A stretch of DNA of 64,000 nt from Mesorhizobium sp. PAMC28654 (GCF_020616515.1 NZ_CP085135.1:5441001-5505000), one strand, 5' to 3'. Shown: positions 16,738 to 26,587, counted from the first letter of the stretch. The notes: generated by a model from the sequence alone, not told the origin. A program made the numbers and translations.

Positions 16738-18810
16738 CTACCTTCCCTCGCGGTACCACATCGAGCCCATTGCCAGCAGCAGCAGGCCGAGGCCGAGGAA
16801 GCCGCCGAACAAGGGTACACGCGAGACCGCCTTCAGCACGCTGTCGTCGGTGGTGCGCAGGCCGATCCAGTCGCTGCCCGAAGCCTCGCCCGAGGAGCGC
16901 ACCGGCACGATGGACGGCAAGGTAACGTCGCTGGCTGACGACGTCGCGAGCCGGCGCACGCTGCCGCCGGTTGCTTCCGCCGGCGCCCTGAGGCGGTCCA
17001 GCGTGGAAACGACATCGGCGAATTCCGGCGAGTTGATGGGGCCGACATGGGCGAGAGCCGTCAGGTCGCCATTGGCGATCTGGTAGAGGCCGATCTCGCT
17101 GGTCTGGATGCTGCCGAGGAAGACGCCGGGCTCCGACTTGTCGAGCTTGACGCTCATGGTCTTGCCTGAAGGGGTGATGACCTGGGCCGTGCCGGGATCG
17201 TCGGCCATGGTCTGGCGGCGGATCTCCAGCACCATGCCGCGCCCGTCGGCGGTCAGCCGCTCCTCCTCGAGCTCCGGCTCCTTCATCAGCCAGTGGGCGA
17301 TTCGCCGGTAAAGCTGGACATGCGGCCCGCCGCCCTCGAAGCCACGTGCCCACAGCCAGCCCTGGTCGGACAGGAGCATGCCGACACGGCCTTCGCCCTT
17401 GCGGTCGAGCACGAGCAGCGGTCGGTTGTCGGCGCCCTTCATCACCACCTGGCCTTCGGGGTTCTGCACGCCGATGGTGCGGAACCAGCGGCTCCAGTGC
17501 GGCGGCTCGGTGGCGGACCCGTCGAGGCCGCGCGTCACCGGGTGGCGTTGGCCAAGGTCGGTGAGGCGTGGATAAAAGGCCTTGTCGATGACTTCGCCGG
17601 TCGGCATCGCCGGCAGCGCCGACATCAGCGGCGTGCGCGCGATCGAGGCGTCGCCGGCATATTCGGGGCCGGCGGCGATCAGCAGCGCGCCGCCCTTTTC
17701 GACATATTCGGCGATGTAGTCGTAATAGAGGATCGGCAGCACGTCGCGGTGCTGGTAGCGGTCGAAGATGATCAGGTCGAAATCCTTGATCTTCTCGACG
17801 AAGAGTTCGCGCGTCGGGAAGGCGATCAGCGACAATTCGTTGATCGGCGTGCCGTCCTGCTTTTCCGGCGGACGCAGGATGGTGAAGTGGACGAGATCGA
17901 CCGAGGCGTCGGACTTCAAGAGATTGCGCCAGGTGCGCTCACCGGCATGCGGCTCGCCCGAGACGAGCAGCACGCGCAGGTTCTCGCGAATGCCGTCGAC
18001 CAGCGCGATGGCGCGGTTGTTGGTTTCGGTGAGTTCGCCCGGCTCCTTGTCGATGGCGAGTTCAATGATGTTGCGGCCGGCGCCGGGAATGGTCACCTGT
18101 AGCGGCATCGTCTGGCCGACGATGGCGTGCTCCACGGAAACCTGCTGGCCGTTGACGGAAACGCGGACATCGACCGGAGCGGTCTCGTTCTCGGTCGAGA
18201 TGACACGGTAGCTCATGTCCAGCGGCTTGCCGACAAGGCCAAAGCGCGGCGCATTGTCGAAGCGGATGCGGCGGTCCTTTTCGTGGTCGTTGCCGGTGAT
18301 CAGCGCGTGCAGCGGCGCATGGAAATCGGGGCTGCCTGCCGGCGCGTCATGCACCTGACCATCGGTGATCATGATGGCGCCACCGATACGCGACGGCGGC
18401 ACGTCGCGGAACGCGCCTTCGAGCGCACTGAAAAGCCGCGTTTCGGCGCGCTCGTCGGTTGCCTCTGTCTTGCCGGCATCGATGACGCGGACGTCGAACT
18501 GCCTGAAGCGGCCAAGGCGCTGCTGCAGGCCGGCCAGAGCCTCGTCGGTCTGCTTGGTGCGGTCGCCGATATCCTGGCTCGGGCTGCGGTCGACGATCAG
18601 GGCGACGACGCTTTTCAGCGCCTCGCGCTCCTCGTCGAGGAAAACCGGATTGAGGACGGCGGCGCCCAAGGCCAGCAGGGCGACGAAGCGCAGGACCGAG
18701 CCGCGCTGGCGAAACCACAGCCCGACCAGCGACAGCAGCAGCAATGGCGCAAGCACGAGAGCCAGCAGCGGCCAGGAGATCAGCGGTTCGAAGGAGATCG
18801 ACCAGTTCAT
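16738..18810 (-). CDS. Large membrane-anchored protein of MoxR/DUF58 operon
   Basis: A 690-residue protein with two N-terminal transmembrane helices (about 14-32 and 40-58) and one near the C-terminus (GGFLGLGLLLLAMGSMWY). Between them lies a large region that starts like a von Willebrand-type domain (VALIVDRSPSQDIG, with later MITDGQVHD). It continues into a segment resembling glutamine-amidotransferase-like folds (LIIFDRYQHRDVLP, then GGALLIAAGPEY). It is the last gene of the four-gene operon, 63 nt after the DUF4159 gene. Genes of this layout occur with BatA-like proteins, but the cellular role is unknown; envelope stress or assembly is inferred. Confidence 0.75.
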   Translation of the reverse strand: MNWSISFEPLISWPLLALVLAPLLLLSLVGLWFRQRGSVLRFVALLALGAAVLNPVFLDEEREALKSVVALIVDRSPSQDIGDRTKQTDEALAGLQQRLGRFRQFDVRVIDAGKTEATDERAETRLFSALEGAFRDVPPSRIGGAIMITDGQVHDAPAGSPDFHAPLHALITGNDHEKDRRIRFDNAPRFGLVGKPLDMSYRVISTENETAPVDVRVSVNGQQVSVEHAIVGQTMPLQVTIPGAGRNIIELAIDKEPGELTETNNRAIALVDGIRENLRVLLVSGEPHAGERTWRNLLKSDASVDLVHFTILRPPEKQDGTPINELSLIAFPTRELFVEKIKDFDLIIFDRYQHRDVLPILYYDYIAEYVEKGGALLIAAGPEYAGDASIARTPLMSALPAMPTGEVIDKAFYPRLTDLGQRHPVTRGLDGSATEPPHWSRWFRTIGVQNPEGQVVMKGADNRPLLVLDRKGEGRVGMLLSDQGWLWARGFEGGGPHVQLYRRIAHWLMKEPELEEERLTADGRGMVLEIRRQTMADDPGTAQVITPSGKTMSVKLDKSEPGVFLGSIQTSEIGLYQIANGDLTALAHVGPINSPEFADVVSTLDRLRAPAEATGGSVRRLATSSASDVTLPSIVPVRSSGEASGSDWIGLRTTDDSVLKAVSRVPLFGGFLGLGLLLLAMGSMWYREGR

Positions 18811-18873
18811 GCCTTACCCTCCTTCTTGCGGGGAGGGTCGATCCGCGTAGGGAGCGCAACAAACAACGTCATT

Positions 18874-21693
18874 CTATTGCCCCAGCCGTTCGAGCAGCAC
18901 GGGGACATGCACCTGGTCGGATTTGTAGTTGCCGGTCAGCATGTACATCATGATGTTGACGCCGGCGCGCAGCGCATAGATACGCTGCATCGGGTCCGAC
19001 GGCACGGTCGGCAGCAACGGGTCACCGTTTTCGTCGACAGCCCAGGCGCCGGCGAAATCATTGGCGGTGATCATGATCGGCGACACGCCGTCGCCGGTGC
19101 GCACCGGCCGGTTCTCGGTGTTGCTGGCGTCGAGCGACGCTTCCACCCAAAGCGGGCTGCCGGCGAAGCGGCCGGGAAACTCGGGCAGGATGAAGAAGGA
19201 CTTGGTCAGCACGTGGTCGGACGGCACCGGCTCGAGCGGCGGCACGTTGAGATTGGCCAGGATGTCGCGGAGCCGCTCTGTGGCCGGGCTGGTCGAATCA
19301 GCGCCGATGCCGTTGGCGAACTGGTCGCGCGTGTCGAACAGCACCGTGCCGCCCTGCTGCATATAGGCGTCGATGCGCGCGATCGAGGCCTGGCTCGGCA
19401 TCGGCGCCGCCGGATCGATCGGCCAGTAGATCAGCGGGTAGAAGGATAGTTCGTCCTTCGAGATATCGACGCCCGCCGGCGCTCCGGGTTCGAGCGCGGT
19501 CTTCTCGATCAGGAAGCGGGTCAGGCCTTCCAGCCCGGCGCGGCTGATCGAATCGTCGCCAGGAACGCCGGTCAGCACATAGGCGATGCGGGTCTTCGAA
19601 ATCGCTTCGATCGCCGCCTGATCGCCGGGCTTGGCATCGTCGGCGCGGGCGAGGTCGGCGTGGCCGAATACGCTGAACATGATCAGCAGCGCGGCCGTGG
19701 TCGTCACCGCACTAGTGCGGCGTGGCCGACGCGAAAACAAGCCACCCATCCAGAAGACGGCCAGCGTGTCGAGCGCCATCAGCAACAGCGCTATAGTCAC
19801 CAGCGGCCCCTTGAGGTTCCGTGATTCATCGAAAGCATACTGGATGTCGGTGACCGGTACCGAAACGTTCGGACGCACCAGCGGCGCGAACGCGCTGCCG
19901 GCCTCCAGGAGGTTGTGGGCGAAGACACCGGCTTCGGAGCCGTAAAGGCCAGGCGGGTTCTCGAAGGTCACCGGCAAGCGGCCAGCGCCGGGAACCAGCG
20001 GCCTTGCATCCGGCGTCGGAGGCACCAGCGTGCCGTCGGCCGATATCATGCGGTAGGGCGCCAGCGAGGTGGCGGCGGCTTCGGCGTTGGCGACCGCGGC
20101 ACCCTGGTTGCGCGATATCTGCACGATGCGCCTGAGCATCTCGACGAAACTGCCGGAAATCGGCAGGTTGGACCACGTCGCCTCGGGTGTGACATGGAAC
20201 AGGACGAGCGTGCCCTTGCCCTTCTTCAGCCCGGTCACCAGCGGCGTGCCGTCGGCAAGTGCGGCCCAGGTGCGATCGACGATGTCAGGCGTCGGCTCGG
20301 CCAGCACCTGCCTTGTGACGGTGACCTCGGTGGGCGGGGCTAGATCGGCGAAGGGGCCGGCCTTCGGAAATTCGGTGACTGGCTGCGGCGACGTCCACGA
20401 CAAGGCGCCGCCGAGCGAGCGCTCGCCGGTGCGCAGCCTGACCGGCAGCAGGTCGTCGTCATTGCCGGCGGCGGCCAGCCGCGAGCCGGCGAAACGCACC
20501 AGCGTGCCGCCATTGTCGACCCAGTCGACCAGTCTCTGCCGTACCTGCCCCGGGATCGTGCCGATATCGGCCATGATGATCATCGCCGGCTTCTGGTCGA
20601 GAATCTGAGGGATGGCGTCGGCAAGGTCGGCGCTCGACGGCTCGACGAGGTCGGCGAAAGGCTGCAGGGCGCGGCGGATGTAATAGAGCGGCGACAGAAG
20701 CGGTTGCGCCTGGTCGGCCTCGGCCTGCGACAGCAGCCCGACGCGGCGGCGCTTGGAGCTTTCGTCGAGGACGCGCACGGCGCCAGCATGGCGTTCGCCG
20801 TCAAGCGCGATCGAGGCGAAATCGTTGCGCAGTTCGAACGGCACGGTCATCGTGCCGGTGGCGGTTGCCTCGCCGGGGGCAAAGGTCAGTGTCGCGTCGG
20901 CGATGCGGCGGCCCTTGTCGTCGAAGGCGCCGGCGGTGATCTGCGCCGGTGCCGGGTCGCCCGGCGCGCGAATGGCGGTGAGGGCAAAGCCGTCCACCTG
21001 GTTCTCGGCACTGGTCAGGCCAGCGAGCGACATCCGATCGGTGACGGCCCAGACGACGCGCGCGGCGTTCTTCGACAGGAGCGTGTTGAAGGCGGCTTCG
21101 TCGCCTTGCGCGGCGAGGCCGTCGGCAAGCACGGCAACGCTGGCGCCCGGCAGGGAGGCCAGTGCCGCGGCGACGCGGGCGTAGACGGCGGGACGGTCGG
21201 TCGGGATCGGCCGGGGCTTTGTGGCACGCAACCGGTCGAGGGCCTTGGCGGCATCGAATGGCCCGATCTCGGCATTGGTTTTTTCGGCGGTGAAGGCGAT
21301 GACCACCGGCACGCCGTTCGAGCCGGCGTCGGCGATCAGCCGCTCGGCGGTGGCGACGCGCTTGCCCCAGTCGGCGGCACTTGCCCAGTCATTGTCGATG
21401 ACCAGCGCAAGGGCGGCACCCTCGGCCGGCAGTTTTTCACGCGGATTGAAGATCGGTTCGGCAAGTGCTGCGACGATGAGCGCTGCCATCAAGAGCCTGA
21501 GCAGCGTCAGCCACCATGGGCTCCGTTGCGGCGTCTCCTCACGCTTCAACACGCGAGCCAGGATCTTCAGCGGCGGAAAGATCTCGGCCTGCGGCTTGGG
21601 CGGGGTGAGCCGCAGCAGCCACCAGATCACCGGCAGCGCCAGCAGGCCCCACAGCACCATGGGAGCGCCAAAGGAGAGCGGCAGCCAGCTCAT
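18874..21693 (-). CDS. BatA N-terminal and DUF4159 domain membrane protein
   Basis: A 939-residue protein. The N-terminus has the BatA/aerotolerance pattern: two membrane helices (GAPMVLWGLLALPVIWWLL, then LLRLLMAALIVAALAEPIF) and a von Willebrand-like region (LALVIDNDWASAADWG). Another helix near residue 680 (IALLLMALDTLAVFWMGGLF) leads to the C-terminal DUF4159 domain (from about 735: RIAYVLTGVPGDD), ending VHVPVLLERLGQ. The ATG at 21693 overlaps the DUF58 stop by 4 bp, which fixes this start over longer frames. It works in an operon with MoxR and DUF58; substrates are unknown. Confidence 0.85.
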   Translation of the reverse strand: MSWLPLSFGAPMVLWGLLALPVIWWLLRLTPPKPQAEIFPPLKILARVLKREETPQRSPWWLTLLRLLMAALIVAALAEPIFNPREKLPAEGAALALVIDNDWASAADWGKRVATAERLIADAGSNGVPVVIAFTAEKTNAEIGPFDAAKALDRLRATKPRPIPTDRPAVYARVAAALASLPGASVAVLADGLAAQGDEAAFNTLLSKNAARVVWAVTDRMSLAGLTSAENQVDGFALTAIRAPGDPAPAQITAGAFDDKGRRIADATLTFAPGEATATGTMTVPFELRNDFASIALDGERHAGAVRVLDESSKRRRVGLLSQAEADQAQPLLSPLYYIRRALQPFADLVEPSSADLADAIPQILDQKPAMIIMADIGTIPGQVRQRLVDWVDNGGTLVRFAGSRLAAAGNDDDLLPVRLRTGERSLGGALSWTSPQPVTEFPKAGPFADLAPPTEVTVTRQVLAEPTPDIVDRTWAALADGTPLVTGLKKGKGTLVLFHVTPEATWSNLPISGSFVEMLRRIVQISRNQGAAVANAEAAATSLAPYRMISADGTLVPPTPDARPLVPGAGRLPVTFENPPGLYGSEAGVFAHNLLEAGSAFAPLVRPNVSVPVTDIQYAFDESRNLKGPLVTIALLLMALDTLAVFWMGGLFSRRPRRTSAVTTTAALLIMFSVFGHADLARADDAKPGDQAAIEAISKTRIAYVLTGVPGDDSISRAGLEGLTRFLIEKTALEPGAPAGVDISKDELSFYPLIYWPIDPAAPMPSQASIARIDAYMQQGGTVLFDTRDQFANGIGADSTSPATERLRDILANLNVPPLEPVPSDHVLTKSFFILPEFPGRFAGSPLWVEASLDASNTENRPVRTGDGVSPIMITANDFAGAWAVDENGDPLLPTVPSDPMQRIYALRAGVNIMMYMLTGNYKSDQVHVPVLLERLGQ

Positions 21694-22604
21694 GCGCTGA
21701 CCTTTCCGGCATTGCCGCCATCGGCCGTCATCGCCAGATGAAGGCGCACCAGCGCATCGGAGGCGAGGCGGTCGGTATGGTTGACGGTGAAGCTCCAGCC
21801 AAGCCGCTTGCACCAGCCGGCCAGCTCCTGGCGGCGGGCGGTGTAGAGCAAGCGGTACTCATCACCGAGCATTTCGGCGCGGCCGGCGGTCAGCTTGTCG
21901 CCGGTCTCGGGATCGGTGAATTCGGTGCGGCCGGCATAGGGAAAGGTTTCCTCGGCCGGATCGGCGACCTCGATCAGATGCGCGCGCACGCCGTGGCGGG
22001 CGAGCACGTCGAGCCAGGCCATGGTTTCCTCGACCGGGTCGAGGAAATCGCTGACGATGACGATGTCGGCGAAGCGGCGGATTGCCGACAAATCGGGCTT
22101 TGCCGGCAGGTCGCCGGCGTGCGTCAGCCGCGCCGCGATGCGTTCGGCGCCGTTGCGGGCGGTGAACGGATCGGTCAGGCCCGGCCAGGCGATGCGCTCG
22201 CCGCTGCGCGACAGAAGCTCGGCCATGGCCAGTGCCAGCACCAGCGCCCGCGACTGTTTGGAAACGCTGGCGCCGGTCGACTTGTAGAGCATGGAGGGCG
22301 AGGGGTCTGCCCAAAGCCAGACCGTATGGGCGGCCTCCCACTCGCGGTCGCGCACATAGGTGTGGTCGTCGCGTGCCGAGCGGCGCCAGTCGATGCGCGA
22401 GGAATCGCCTTCGACATAGGGCCGGAACTGCCAGAAATTCTCGCCGATGCCGCGCTTGCGGCGGCCGTGCCAGCCGGCGATCACCGTGTTGACGATGCGC
22501 CGCGCCTCGACCAGCAGGTCCGGAACCAGCGAAGCCCGCAACCGGCCACGGGCGAGCGCGTCTCTCGTCGCGGTCGGTGCCTGGAGCTCGCCAACACGCG
22601 CCAT
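21690..22604 (-). CDS. DUF58 domain protein
   Basis: A 304-residue cytoplasmic protein with the DUF58 core: GIGENFWQFRPYVEGDSSRIDWRRSARDDHTYVRDRE, given here only as the region at about residues 52-90, with the conserved R-x-Y-x-x-G-D and DWR elements. After it comes a degenerate von Willebrand A-like fold (VWLWADPSPSM, then VIVSDFLDP). DUF58 proteins nearly always accompany MoxR ATPases. It starts on the last base of the moxR stop and its own stop overlaps the next gene by 4 bp, so expression is tightly coupled. Confidence 0.9.
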   Translation of the reverse strand: MARVGELQAPTATRDALARGRLRASLVPDLLVEARRIVNTVIAGWHGRRKRGIGENFWQFRPYVEGDSSRIDWRRSARDDHTYVRDREWEAAHTVWLWADPSPSMLYKSTGASVSKQSRALVLALAMAELLSRSGERIAWPGLTDPFTARNGAERIAARLTHAGDLPAKPDLSAIRRFADIVIVSDFLDPVEETMAWLDVLARHGVRAHLIEVADPAEETFPYAGRTEFTDPETGDKLTAGRAEMLGDEYRLLYTARRQELAGWCKRLGWSFTVNHTDRLASDALVRLHLAMTADGGNAGKVSA

Positions 22605-23608
22605 CAGATACCTTTGGCCAGCTTCGCCACCACGTCGCGCACTGTGGTGCCTTCGGCGCGGGCGGCGAAGGTCAGCGCCATGCGGTGTTGCAGCACCGGT
22701 TCGGCGAGCGCTCTGATATCATCGACCGAGGGCGCCAGCCGCCCGTCGTAGAGCGCGCGGGCGCGGGCACAGAGCGTCAACGCCTGGCTGGCGCGCGGGC
22801 CAGGGCCCCAGGCGACATGCTTGTCGGTTTCGGCATTGCCCTGGCCGGGGCGCGCCGAGCGCACCAGCTTGAGGATCGCCTCGACGACGCTTTCGGGAAC
22901 GGGCATGCGGCGGATCAGCGTCTGGATCTCCCTCAACCGGGCTGGCTGAAGAACGTTTTCGGCTTTCGCATCCTCGATGCCGGTGGTCTCCAGAAGGATA
23001 CGGCGCTCCGCCTCGATGTCGGGGTAGAGGATGTCGACCTGCATCAGGAAGCGGTCGAGCTGTGCCTCGGGCAGCGGATAGGTGCCTTCCTGCTCCAGCG
23101 GGTTCTGCGTCGCCAGCACGTGGAAGGGGGCCGGCAGGTCGTGGCGGGCACCGGCGATGGTGACGTGATATTCCTGCATCGCCTGCAGCAACGCCGACTG
23201 GGTGCGCGGCGAGGCGCGGTTGATCTCGTCGGCCATCAGCAACTGGGCGAAGATCGGGCCGGGAATGAAGCGGAAGGAACGCTTGCCGGTCTCGTCCTGC
23301 TCCATCACCTCGGAACCGAGGATGTCGGACGGCATCAGGTCCGGCGTGAACTGGATGCGGCGCGAATCAAGGCCGAGCACGATGCCCAGCGTTTCGACCA
23401 GCTTGGTCTTGGCAAGGCCGGGCACGCCGACCAGCAGCGCGTGGCCGCCGGCCAGCACCGCCACCAGTGTGCGCTCGACCACGCTTTCCTGGCCGAAGAT
23501 GACCCGGCCGACACCGTCGCGAACCCTGGAGATGTCGGACAGTGCCTTTTCGGCCTGGGCGATCATCTCGGTTTCGCTGATCGGATTTTCCTTGATCATC
23601 ACGCTCAT
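22604..23608 (-). CDS. MoxR-family AAA ATPase
   Basis: A 334-residue MoxR AAA+ ATPase, thought to act as a chaperone for partner von Willebrand-domain proteins. Walker A is GVPGLAKTK (the MoxR form with Ala before Lys), Walker B is LLMADEINRASP, and sensor 1 lies in VLATQNPLEQEGTYPLPEAQ; a C-terminal lid domain follows. It is the first gene of the operon with DUF58, DUF4159 and the 690-residue membrane protein, and diverges from the DUF1285 gene at 23750. Confidence 0.93.
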   Translation of the reverse strand: MSVMIKENPISETEMIAQAEKALSDISRVRDGVGRVIFGQESVVERTLVAVLAGGHALLVGVPGLAKTKLVETLGIVLGLDSRRIQFTPDLMPSDILGSEVMEQDETGKRSFRFIPGPIFAQLLMADEINRASPRTQSALLQAMQEYHVTIAGARHDLPAPFHVLATQNPLEQEGTYPLPEAQLDRFLMQVDILYPDIEAERRILLETTGIEDAKAENVLQPARLREIQTLIRRMPVPESVVEAILKLVRSARPGQGNAETDKHVAWGPGPRASQALTLCARARALYDGRLAPSVDDIRALAEPVLQHRMALTFAARAEGTTVRDVVAKLAKGI

Positions 23609-23749
23609 TCAGCATCGATCCTTGTTGTTGGAAATACCGGCCCGCAGAATAGCATGACTGCCGCGATTCGGCCTCGCGTAGCGCCTATGATCGAACTTAA
23701 ATCGTACACTTAGGCTGACAAGCGAAACAACAGTGACTATTTCGTGACC

Positions 23750-24379
23750 ATGACGGAACACTCCGAACATCGTGAAGAAAGCCTGACGGCGGCAACCGAG
23801 GCGCGAGGGCTGGAGGCGCTCGTCTCCCGCGCCACGCGCGCCGGCAAGGGGCCGGCGCCGGTCGAGCGCTGGAATCCGGATTTTTGCGGCGATCTCGACA
23901 TGGAGATCAAGGCCGACGGCACCTGGTTCTATCTGGGCACGCCAATCGGCCGCATGCCGCTGGTCCAGCTCTTCTCCTCCGTGCTGCGCAAGGACGCGGA
24001 CGGCAAGACCTATCTGGTGACGCCGGTGGAACGGGTCGGCATCCGCGTCGCCGATGCGCCCTTCATCGCCGTCGAGATGAATGTTTCTGGCAGCGGCGTC
24101 GATCAGGTCATCACCTTCCGCACCAATGTCGGCGATGTGGTCGAGGTCGGGCCGGATCGTCCCCTGCGCTTCGTCGACGAGAGCGAGACAGGTGGGCTGA
24201 AACCCTATGTGCTGGTGCGCGGCCGGCTGGAGGCACTGGTGGCGCGGCCGGTGATGTATGAACTGGTCGGACATGGCGAGGAGATCGAGATCGGCGACCA
24301 GACCATGTTCGCCGTGCGCTCGAAGGGCGCTGTGTTTCCGATCATGCCGGCGGACCAGTTGAAGCGGCTGAGTGCGTGA
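23750..24379 (+). CDS. DUF1285 domain protein
   Basis: A 209-residue soluble protein of the DUF1285 family: VERWNPDFCGDLDMEIKADG, then WFYLGTPIGRMPLVQLFSSV and a C-terminal half with FAVRSKGAVFPIMPAD. The function of this family is not established. I take the ATG at 23750; a GTG 6 nt earlier is possible. Its stop shares one base with the nudix start, and nudix overlaps cca, so the three are an operon diverging from moxR. Confidence 0.88.
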   Translation: MTEHSEHREESLTAATEARGLEALVSRATRAGKGPAPVERWNPDFCGDLDMEIKADGTWFYLGTPIGRMPLVQLFSSVLRKDADGKTYLVTPVERVGIRVADAPFIAVEMNVSGSGVDQVITFRTNVGDVVEVGPDRPLRFVDESETGGLKPYVLVRGRLEALVARPVMYELVGHGEEIEIGDQTMFAVRSKGAVFPIMPADQLKRLSA

Positions 24380-25011
24380 TGGACCAGGTGACGCCGGCCC
24401 GGTTTTCCACCGCGGATTTTCGCGCCCGCTTTGCCGCGCAGCCGGATGCGCATGCCGGCGACGACTATGGCGACCATCGCTTCAATCCCGGTCATCCGCG
24501 TCTCAGCCAGGCAAAGACATTGCGCGATGCAGCGGTGCTCATCCCGGTGGTCGACCGCGACGGCGATGCGACGGTTCTTTTGACCAAGCGGGCTGAAAAG
24601 CTGCGCAGCCATTCGGGGCAGGTGGCCTTTCCCGGCGGCACCATCGATGCGGCCGACTCCAGCCCGGAAGCGGCGGCGCTGCGCGAGACGTTCGAGGAGA
24701 TCGGGCTTGTCGGGGATCGCATCGAGATCATCGGCCGCATGCCCGACTATGTCGCCGGCAGCGGCTACCGCATCGCGCCGGTGCTGGGCATAGTTCGGCC
24801 TCCTTTCCAGTTGACACTCAATGCCGACGAGGTTGATGCCGCCTTCGAAGTGCCGCTGCGCTTCCTGATGGACCCGGCCAACCACAAGCGCGACAGCCGC
24901 ATGTGGAACGATCTCGAATGGTTCTTCTACGACATGCCGTATGGCGACCGCCGCATCTGGGGCGTCACCGCCGGCATCATCCGTACGCTCTATGAAAGGC
25001 TCTATGCGTGA
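24379..25011 (+). CDS. Nudix hydrolase, CoA pyrophosphatase type
   Basis: A 210-residue nudix hydrolase. The CoA-specific lead GQVAFPGGTIDAADSSPE precedes the nudix box (GG at 24638 or so, then ALRETFEEIGL with the catalytic REx2EE core). It resembles NudL/YeaB enzymes that cleave coenzyme A to phosphopantetheine and 3',5'-ADP; exact substrate is inferred. The ATG at 24379 overlaps the DUF1285 stop by one base, and the stop overlaps the cca start by four (GTGA). Confidence 0.88.
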   Translation: MDQVTPARFSTADFRARFAAQPDAHAGDDYGDHRFNPGHPRLSQAKTLRDAAVLIPVVDRDGDATVLLTKRAEKLRSHSGQVAFPGGTIDAADSSPEAAALRETFEEIGLVGDRIEIIGRMPDYVAGSGYRIAPVLGIVRPPFQLTLNADEVDAAFEVPLRFLMDPANHKRDSRMWNDLEWFFYDMPYGDRRIWGVTAGIIRTLYERLYA

Positions 25012-26270
25012 GTTCATCGATTGCGGGCAGGGCCGACTGGCTCGGCGACAAGCATCTGCAGCGCCTGCTTGGCATTCTGGCCGAAGGCGGTGAAGAGGCG
25101 CGGGTCGCCGGCGGGGCGGTGCGCAACACGCTGATGGGCCAACCGGTCGCCGATATCGACATCGCCACGACGTGCCTGCCTGATGAAACCATCCGCCGTG
25201 CCGAGGCTGAAGGCTTCAAGGCGGTGCCGACCGGCATCGAGCATGGCACGATCACGGTCGTCGCTGGCGGCAAACCTTATGAAGTCACCACCTTGCGCGC
25301 CGACATCGAGACCGACGGACGGCGCGCCAAGGTTTCGTTCGGGCGCGACTGGCAGGCCGACGCCGAGAGGCGCGACTTCACCATCAATGCGCTCTATGCG
25401 GACGCCGAGGGCAAGGTCATCGACCTCGTCGGCGGCATCGCCGACATAGAGGCGCACCGCCTGCGCTTCATCGGCGATGCGGAAGCGCGCATCCGCGAGG
25501 ACTATCTGCGCATCCTCAGGTTCTTCCGCTTTTTTGCTTGGTATGGTGACGGCCGTCCGGACGCCGAAGGGCTGAAAGCCTGCGCGCGGCTGAAGGAGGG
25601 GCTCGGCCAGCTTTCCGCCGAGCGGGTCTGGTCCGAACTGAAGAAGCTGCTGTCGGCGCCCGATCCGTCACGGGCGCTGCTGTGGATGCGCCAGGCCGGC
25701 GTGCTGACCAGCGTGCTGCCGGAAAGCGAGAAATGGGGCATCGATTCGATCCATCCGCTGACCCGGGCGGAGAAGGATCTGGGCTGGACGCCGGATCCCC
25801 TGCTCAGGCTGGAGGCGATCGTGCCGCCCGATGCCGCGCGCATGAAGACACTTGCCGAGAGGCTGAAATTCTCGACGGCGGAAGCGGACCGCCTGCGCCA
25901 CTGGGCGCTGAGTGTCGCCGTCGAGCCGAAGACCACGGAAGGCGAACTTGCCAAGAAGCTCTATCGCGGTGACCGGCAGGGCTTTGTCGACAGGCTGCGG
26001 CTGTCGCTCGCCTCGGCGCGGGCGCGCGCGGTGGAGGATACGGAGGCGCTGCTGGAAGCCGGCGGCTTTTCGCGCCTGCTTGCGTTTGCTGTTAAATGGG
26101 AAAAGCCGGTATTTCCGCTCAAGGGCGCCGATCTCACCGCCATTGGTGCCAAGCCTGGGCCGAAGCTCGGCGAAGTCCTGAAGAACCTGGAAGTCGAATG
26201 GGTCGAGGCGGGTTTTGCGCCCGATCGCGACGCGCTGATCAAGCGCGCCGCCGAAGCTCTGGAACCATGA
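25008..26270 (+). CDS. cca: CCA tRNA nucleotidyltransferase
   Basis: A 420-residue class II nucleotidyltransferase that adds or repairs the 3' CCA end of tRNA. The head domain has RVAGGAVRNTLMG followed by the catalytic pair in DIDIATT. Next come the RRDFTINAL motif (here ERRDFTINALY) and the RNA-binding segment RIREDYLRILRFFRF. The C-terminal half is helical. The start is a GTG at 25008 overlapping the nudix stop by 4 bp. A poly(A) polymerase role is the main alternative, but the length and context favour CCA addition. Confidence 0.93.
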   Translation: MSSSIAGRADWLGDKHLQRLLGILAEGGEEARVAGGAVRNTLMGQPVADIDIATTCLPDETIRRAEAEGFKAVPTGIEHGTITVVAGGKPYEVTTLRADIETDGRRAKVSFGRDWQADAERRDFTINALYADAEGKVIDLVGGIADIEAHRLRFIGDAEARIREDYLRILRFFRFFAWYGDGRPDAEGLKACARLKEGLGQLSAERVWSELKKLLSAPDPSRALLWMRQAGVLTSVLPESEKWGIDSIHPLTRAEKDLGWTPDPLLRLEAIVPPDAARMKTLAERLKFSTAEADRLRHWALSVAVEPKTTEGELAKKLYRGDRQGFVDRLRLSLASARARAVEDTEALLEAGGFSRLLAFAVKWEKPVFPLKGADLTAIGAKPGPKLGEVLKNLEVEWVEAGFAPDRDALIKRAAEALEP

Positions 26271-26302
26271 TCCCGCAACGTTCGGGCATGGCTGCGGTCT
26301 AA

Positions 26303-26406
26303 TGCGTGTCGCCCAAAAGTGACCTCGGTTTTGGGAGAACGACATGCATAAAACAAAAGACCTAAAGCGCGTCGCATGAAGCCGTTTCGACGCGACCCGC
26401 TTTAGG
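26303..26406. repeat. Two adjacent palindromes after cca
   Basis: The first palindrome is TGCGTGTCG...CGACATGCA with inner CCCAAAA/TTTTGGG (26303-26348). The second is CCTAAAGCG/CGCTTTAGG (26361-26406), whose right arm overlaps the DUF1059 stop codon. Both resemble dispersed Mesorhizobium intergenic repeats and probably also serve as a terminator for the two converging genes. Confidence 0.6.
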
Positions 26407-26587
26407 CTGCGTCGCGGATCTTCTCGATCCGGGACCGAATTGCCTCGATCATCGTTTCGCGGATGACTGTTTCGCCATGCGTCTCGCGCATGTGCTCGAC
26501 GGCTCGGCGCATGACCTCGGCTTCTTCGTCGGCACGCGTGTGCCAGTCGCAGCCGGGAACCAGCGATCCGCAGTTAAATTGCTTCAT
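26402..26587 (-). CDS. DUF1059 small protein
   Basis: A 61-residue protein of the DUF1059 family: MKQFNCGSLVPGCDWHTRA followed by an acidic helix (EEAEVMRRAVEHMRETHGE) and a basic C-terminal helix. The CG-x5-GCDW and H-x3-HG pattern may form a small metal site; that is inference. An AGGAAAGGAT ribosome site lies just upstream. It stands alone. The 248-nt gap on its 5' side up to hemF holds only a weak hairpin (26779-26808) that may end hemF transcription. Confidence 0.85.
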   Translation of the reverse strand: MKQFNCGSLVPGCDWHTRADEEAEVMRRAVEHMRETHGETVIRETMIEAIRSRIEKIRDAA

